Source of the DNA: SHWB01 sp050246875
Lineage (GTDB): Bacteria; Pseudomonadota; Alphaproteobacteria; UBA6615
Assembly (NCBI GenBank): GCA_050246875.1
Contig: JBFWVF010000002.1
Location: forward strand, 310,001-374,000
Reading direction: 5' to 3'
Length of the DNA: 64,000 bases
The notes under the pieces were generated by a model. That model was not told the DNA's origin. It did not search any database and worked only from the letters and a program-made list of their open reading frames with translations. A program made the position numbers and the translations under genes. Numbering within the stretch: the first letter of the stretch is position 1; the number at the start of each line of letters is the position of its first letter. Positions 59,536-64,000 of this stretch are shown one piece after another.

Positions 59536-60588
59536 CTAGGCGGTGCCGCCGTCGCGCTGCTGCTTGTAGGCCGCCTGGTGGAGGTAGTTACCCTCCGCAT
59601 AGGCGGTCAGATACTCGAGGAAGGTCTGCGGCTTGAAGCGCGGCGGGTTGTCCGGGCCGACGCAGGTCGGGATCGGATCGAGCCGCGTCTCGTCGCACGG
59701 GCTGTAGAAGAAGGTCAGCGCATAGCGGTCGCGCGGCGGCCGCACGACGCGGTGCGGCGTGGCGATGAAGCGGCCGTTGGTCCAGCGGTTGAGGAACTCG
59801 CCGGTGTTGATCAGCATCGCCCCCGGCACATGCGCGGCGGCGATCCAGCGGCCGTCCTGGGTGCGGACCTCCAGCCCCGGCACGCCGGCCATCGGCAGGA
59901 AGGTCATGAAGCTGTGGTCGGAATGGGCGCCGAGGGCGAACTGGCCCTCCTCGTGCTCGACCGCCGAGTAGTGGCCGTTGCGGTTGATGAAGTGCGGATC
60001 GTTGGCGAAGTGCGGCAGGAACCAGTCGGCCGGCAGGTCGAGCGCGCGGGCATAGACCGGCAGCATCGACCAGCCGAGCTTCTCCATCGTCGCGTGGTAC
60101 TTGAGCATCTGGGCGCGAAAGCCGGGCAGCACGTCCTCGCCCGGCCACTTGTTCTGCGCCGAGAAGCGGCGGCCCTCGATCACCTTCGGGTCGTCCGGCC
60201 CGCGGTCGCGCTGGAGCTGGAAGGCCTCGTTGGTGTCGGGCTTCCTGTTGTCGGCGATGCCGGAGGTGCGGAGGATCGACGCCTTCGGCGGGATGTAACC
60301 GATCTGGTGCTGGTCGACCTTGAGCTTCAGCTTCTCCTCCATCGGCAGCGCGAAGAAGCGCGCCAGCGCGGCGAAGCTGTCGTCGACCAGCGACTGCGGC
60401 ACGCCGTGGCCGACGATGTAGTAGAAGCCGATCTCCTCCTGCGCGCGCCGCACCTCCGCGGCCAGCGCGTCGAGGGCGCCTTTCTCGCCGGCGAGGTAGG
60501 GGGCGACGTCGAGCACGGGGATCTCGTCGGGCAGGTCCGGCGAGACGAGGCGGACGGGGACGGACGTGGCTTCGGTGGCGAGCGACAT
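59536..60588 (-). CDS. 2OG-Fe(II) oxygenase, isopenicillin N synthase family (copy 2)
   Basis: 350 aa. Iron ligands H222, D224 and H279 and the 2-oxoglutarate Arg288 (RYALTFF) are present. The start has AGGAG 6 nt upstream. The acceptor is unknown; relatives hydroxylate small molecules or act on hormones. It follows its paralogue by 14 nt, and both share the segment GYIP...ILRTS near residue 100. Confidence 0.88.
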   Translation of the reverse strand: MSLATEATSVPVRLVSPDLPDEIPVLDVAPYLAGEKGALDALAAEVRRAQEEIGFYYIVGHGVPQSLVDDSFAALARFFALPMEEKLKLKVDQHQIGYIPPKASILRTSGIADNRKPDTNEAFQLQRDRGPDDPKVIEGRRFSAQNKWPGEDVLPGFRAQMLKYHATMEKLGWSMLPVYARALDLPADWFLPHFANDPHFINRNGHYSAVEHEEGQFALGAHSDHSFMTFLPMAGVPGLEVRTQDGRWIAAAHVPGAMLINTGEFLNRWTNGRFIATPHRVVRPPRDRYALTFFYSPCDETRLDPIPTCVGPDNPPRFKPQTFLEYLTAYAEGNYLHQAAYKQQRDGGTA

Positions 60589-60602
60589 GGAGGGCTCCTG
60601 TC

Positions 60603-61640
60603 TCAGCGACCGCCCGGCGGCGGCGCGGCGGTGTCGTGGCCGGCCTCCTGCTGGCGGGGATAGTTCTGCGTGATGTACCAGATGTGATACTCGCCGTAGG
60701 TCATCGGCGCGTATTTGCGCGGATGCGCCGGCGTGTCGCATGAGGCGACGCAGTCGACGACGGCATCCGGGTGCGGGTTGTAGAAGAAGGGCAGCGAGAT
60801 GCGGTCGGCGGCGCGCGGCGGGATCACGCGGTGCGGCGTGGCGATGTAGCGGTCGTTGGTCCAGCGCGCCAGCGTCTCGCCCGAATTGACGAGGATGGTG
60901 CCCGGCCGCGACGGCGCGGCGATCCAGCGCCCGGAAGGCAGGCGGATCTCGAGGCCCGGCACCTTCGCCTGCGGCAGCAGCGTCATGAATCCGGCGTCGG
61001 AATGCGGCGCGAGGCCGAAGGCATTGTCCTCGACCGCGCCCTGGCGCGGATAGTGCGAGACGCGGCAGGCGATGTTGCCGTCGTCGAAGGCGGCATCGAA
61101 GAAGTCGGCGCGCTCGTCCAGCGCCGTCGCGTAGAGCGCCAGCATGCGCCGCGCCAGCGCCTCCATCGTGTCCATGTAGGCCAGCGTCGCGGCCCGGAAC
61201 TCGGGCAGCTCGGCCGGCCAGCGGTTGATGCCGCACATGCGGCGGCCCTCACGCACCAGCGGGTGGTCGGCCGTGCGCTCGCGCCGCGCCACGTAGGTCT
61301 CGTTGAGGTCGGCCTTGGTGTTGGCGTTGATGGTCGAGGTCCGCAGCACGCTGGTGCGGATCGGGATGTAACCCATCTGGTTGCGGTCGACCTCGATCCG
61401 CATCTTGGCTTCGTGCGGCAGGTCGAAGAAGGCGCGCGCCGCGGCGAAGGCGCGGTCCACCACCGCCGGGTCGATGCCGTGGTTGGCGATGGTGAAGAAG
61501 CCGACCTCCTCCAGCGCGCGGCCGGTCGCGGCCGCCGTGCGCTTCAGGGCGCCGCGCTCGCCGGCGAGGAAGGGGCCGAGGTCGATGACCGGGATTTCGG
61601 CGTCGTCCGCAACCTGGCTGTCGGCATGGGCCAGCGACAT
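60603..61640 (-). CDS. 2OG-Fe(II) oxygenase, isopenicillin N synthase family (copy 1)
   Basis: 345 aa. Ligands H213, D215, H270 and Arg280 are all present. Paralogous to the gene immediately downstream, pointing to an old tandem duplication. A strong -10 lies about 58 nt upstream of the ATG. Substrate unknown. Confidence 0.88.
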   Translation of the reverse strand: MSLAHADSQVADDAEIPVIDLGPFLAGERGALKRTAAATGRALEEVGFFTIANHGIDPAVVDRAFAAARAFFDLPHEAKMRIEVDRNQMGYIPIRTSVLRTSTINANTKADLNETYVARRERTADHPLVREGRRMCGINRWPAELPEFRAATLAYMDTMEALARRMLALYATALDERADFFDAAFDDGNIACRVSHYPRQGAVEDNAFGLAPHSDAGFMTLLPQAKVPGLEIRLPSGRWIAAPSRPGTILVNSGETLARWTNDRYIATPHRVIPPRAADRISLPFFYNPHPDAVVDCVASCDTPAHPRKYAPMTYGEYHIWYITQNYPRQQEAGHDTAAPPPGGR

Positions 61641-61685
61641 CGCGTCCTCTCCCGCCCGGCCGCCGTCTTGCCGACGACGTTCCGG

Positions 61686-61703
61686 ATCATTTGATCACTA
61701 TAG
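61686..61703 (-). promoter_or_regulatory. Putative -10 box and dyad for the oxygenase pair
   Basis: Minus-strand TATAGT (61698-61703); the matching -35 region (TGTGCA, 17 bases upstream) is weak. A dyad GATCA-N2-TGATC (61686-61697) lies right at the expected start site and could be an operator. Confidence 0.4.
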
Positions 61704-61768
61704 GGCAACCTCACGCGCTTGCACAGTGACGAAACGCGGTTCGCTTACGGGCCGAGACGGCAGCTTTC

Positions 61769-63715
<1,947 letters not shown>

Positions 63716-63845
63716 CGCAAGGGTCTCCTCGGTCCCGGACAACGCGTGGCCGCGCTTCCCGTCACGGGCGGCGGCCGTTACGGGGGATTATGGGGAGAAG
63801 CGGCGGCCGCCTCAACCGGGCGCCGAGGGCGGCACCGCGCGGCCG

Positions 63846-63949
63846 CCTCGCCCTTCGACAGGCTCAGGGTGAGGCGGCTTGGGTAGGGTCTGGTATGACG
63901 GCCGAGCCATTACCCGGCATCCTCATCCTGAGCCTGTCGAAGGACGAGG
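63846..63949. repeat. Inverted repeat of the TTCGACAGGCTCAGG type
   Basis: Arms 63846-63874 and 63921-63949 match at 27 of 29 positions around a 46-base loop. The arm core is a widespread dispersed palindromic repeat in high-G+C proteobacteria. It sits in the non-coding stretch upstream of acs. Confidence 0.85.
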
Positions 63950-64000
63950 ATGCCCGGCTCGTGCGGTCGCGTCGGCTCAGCCCGCCTTCGGCGGCGGACC

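Overview
The window is high-G+C DNA from an alphaproteobacterium. A GcrA cell-cycle regulator (57.5 kb) and a DUF1674/SdhAF4-type protein (59.2 kb) point to that class; the order cannot be fixed from this stretch. About 51 kb is a surface-glycan locus and the last 12 kb or so is ordinary chromosome.

Layout. (1) 20376 down to 1, minus: a tightly coupled run of 18 genes. It starts with a NeuB-family nonulosonate synthase and continues with AsnB, HisH, HisF and a WbpG-type amidotransferase (acetamidino-group chemistry), a SAM methyltransferase, an ABC flippase, two more methyltransferases, a formyltransferase, Gfo/Idh, DegT and SDR sugar enzymes, a SpsF-type cytidylyltransferase, a KpsS-like transferase, a sulfotransferase, a DUF4910 protein and a protein with a BFD-type [2Fe-2S] domain that runs off the edge. 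(2) 20.5-23.1 kb: two GNAT/FemAB-type acyltransferases (minus) and a PIG-L deacetylase (plus). (3) 30.0-23.1 kb, minus: a MarR-type EPS regulator, an RfaH-like NusG paralogue, a degenerate asparagine-synthase-like protein, a carbamoyltransferase and a double glycosyltransferase. (4) 34.0-30.1 kb, minus: CysD, CysNC and an SGNH hydrolase, i.e. PAPS supply that fits the sulfotransferase. (5) 34.2-39.1 kb: UDP-HexNAc dehydrogenase, OafA-type acyltransferase, glycosyltransferase and WecB-type epimerase. (6) 46.9-39.1 kb, minus: SDR, polysaccharide deacetylase, glycosyltransferase, Wzy/ligase, FemAB-like, methyltransferase, Wzx. (7) 51.4-47.3 kb, minus: LegB, LegC, LegH and a PtmE-type CBS-nucleotidyltransferase, the early legionaminic-acid steps. 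(8) 51.5-63.7 kb: heparinase II/III, Rpe, YkgJ, DUF6481, RsmB, SGNH, GcrA, HtpX, DUF1674, a 23-aa membrane peptide, two tandem 2OG-Fe(II) oxygenases and acetyl-CoA synthetase.

The genes together suggest a Wzx/Wzy-type (possibly also ABC-flipped) polysaccharide with a legionaminic-acid-like, perhaps acetamidino- or formyl-modified sugar, and with methyl, acyl, carbamoyl and sulfate decorations.

The most interesting signal is regulatory. An RfaH-like gene sits in the locus, and two intergenic sites carry the same composite element: GGTGAC-N5/6-GTCACC, exactly five bases, then TGCGGTAGCATGC. The last block resembles the enterobacterial ops site (GGCGGTAGCGTG) that recruits RfaH. One copy lies in the leader of the 18-gene operon and the other just after the rfaH-like gene. 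This looks like a self-contained antitermination circuit for a very long glycan operon.
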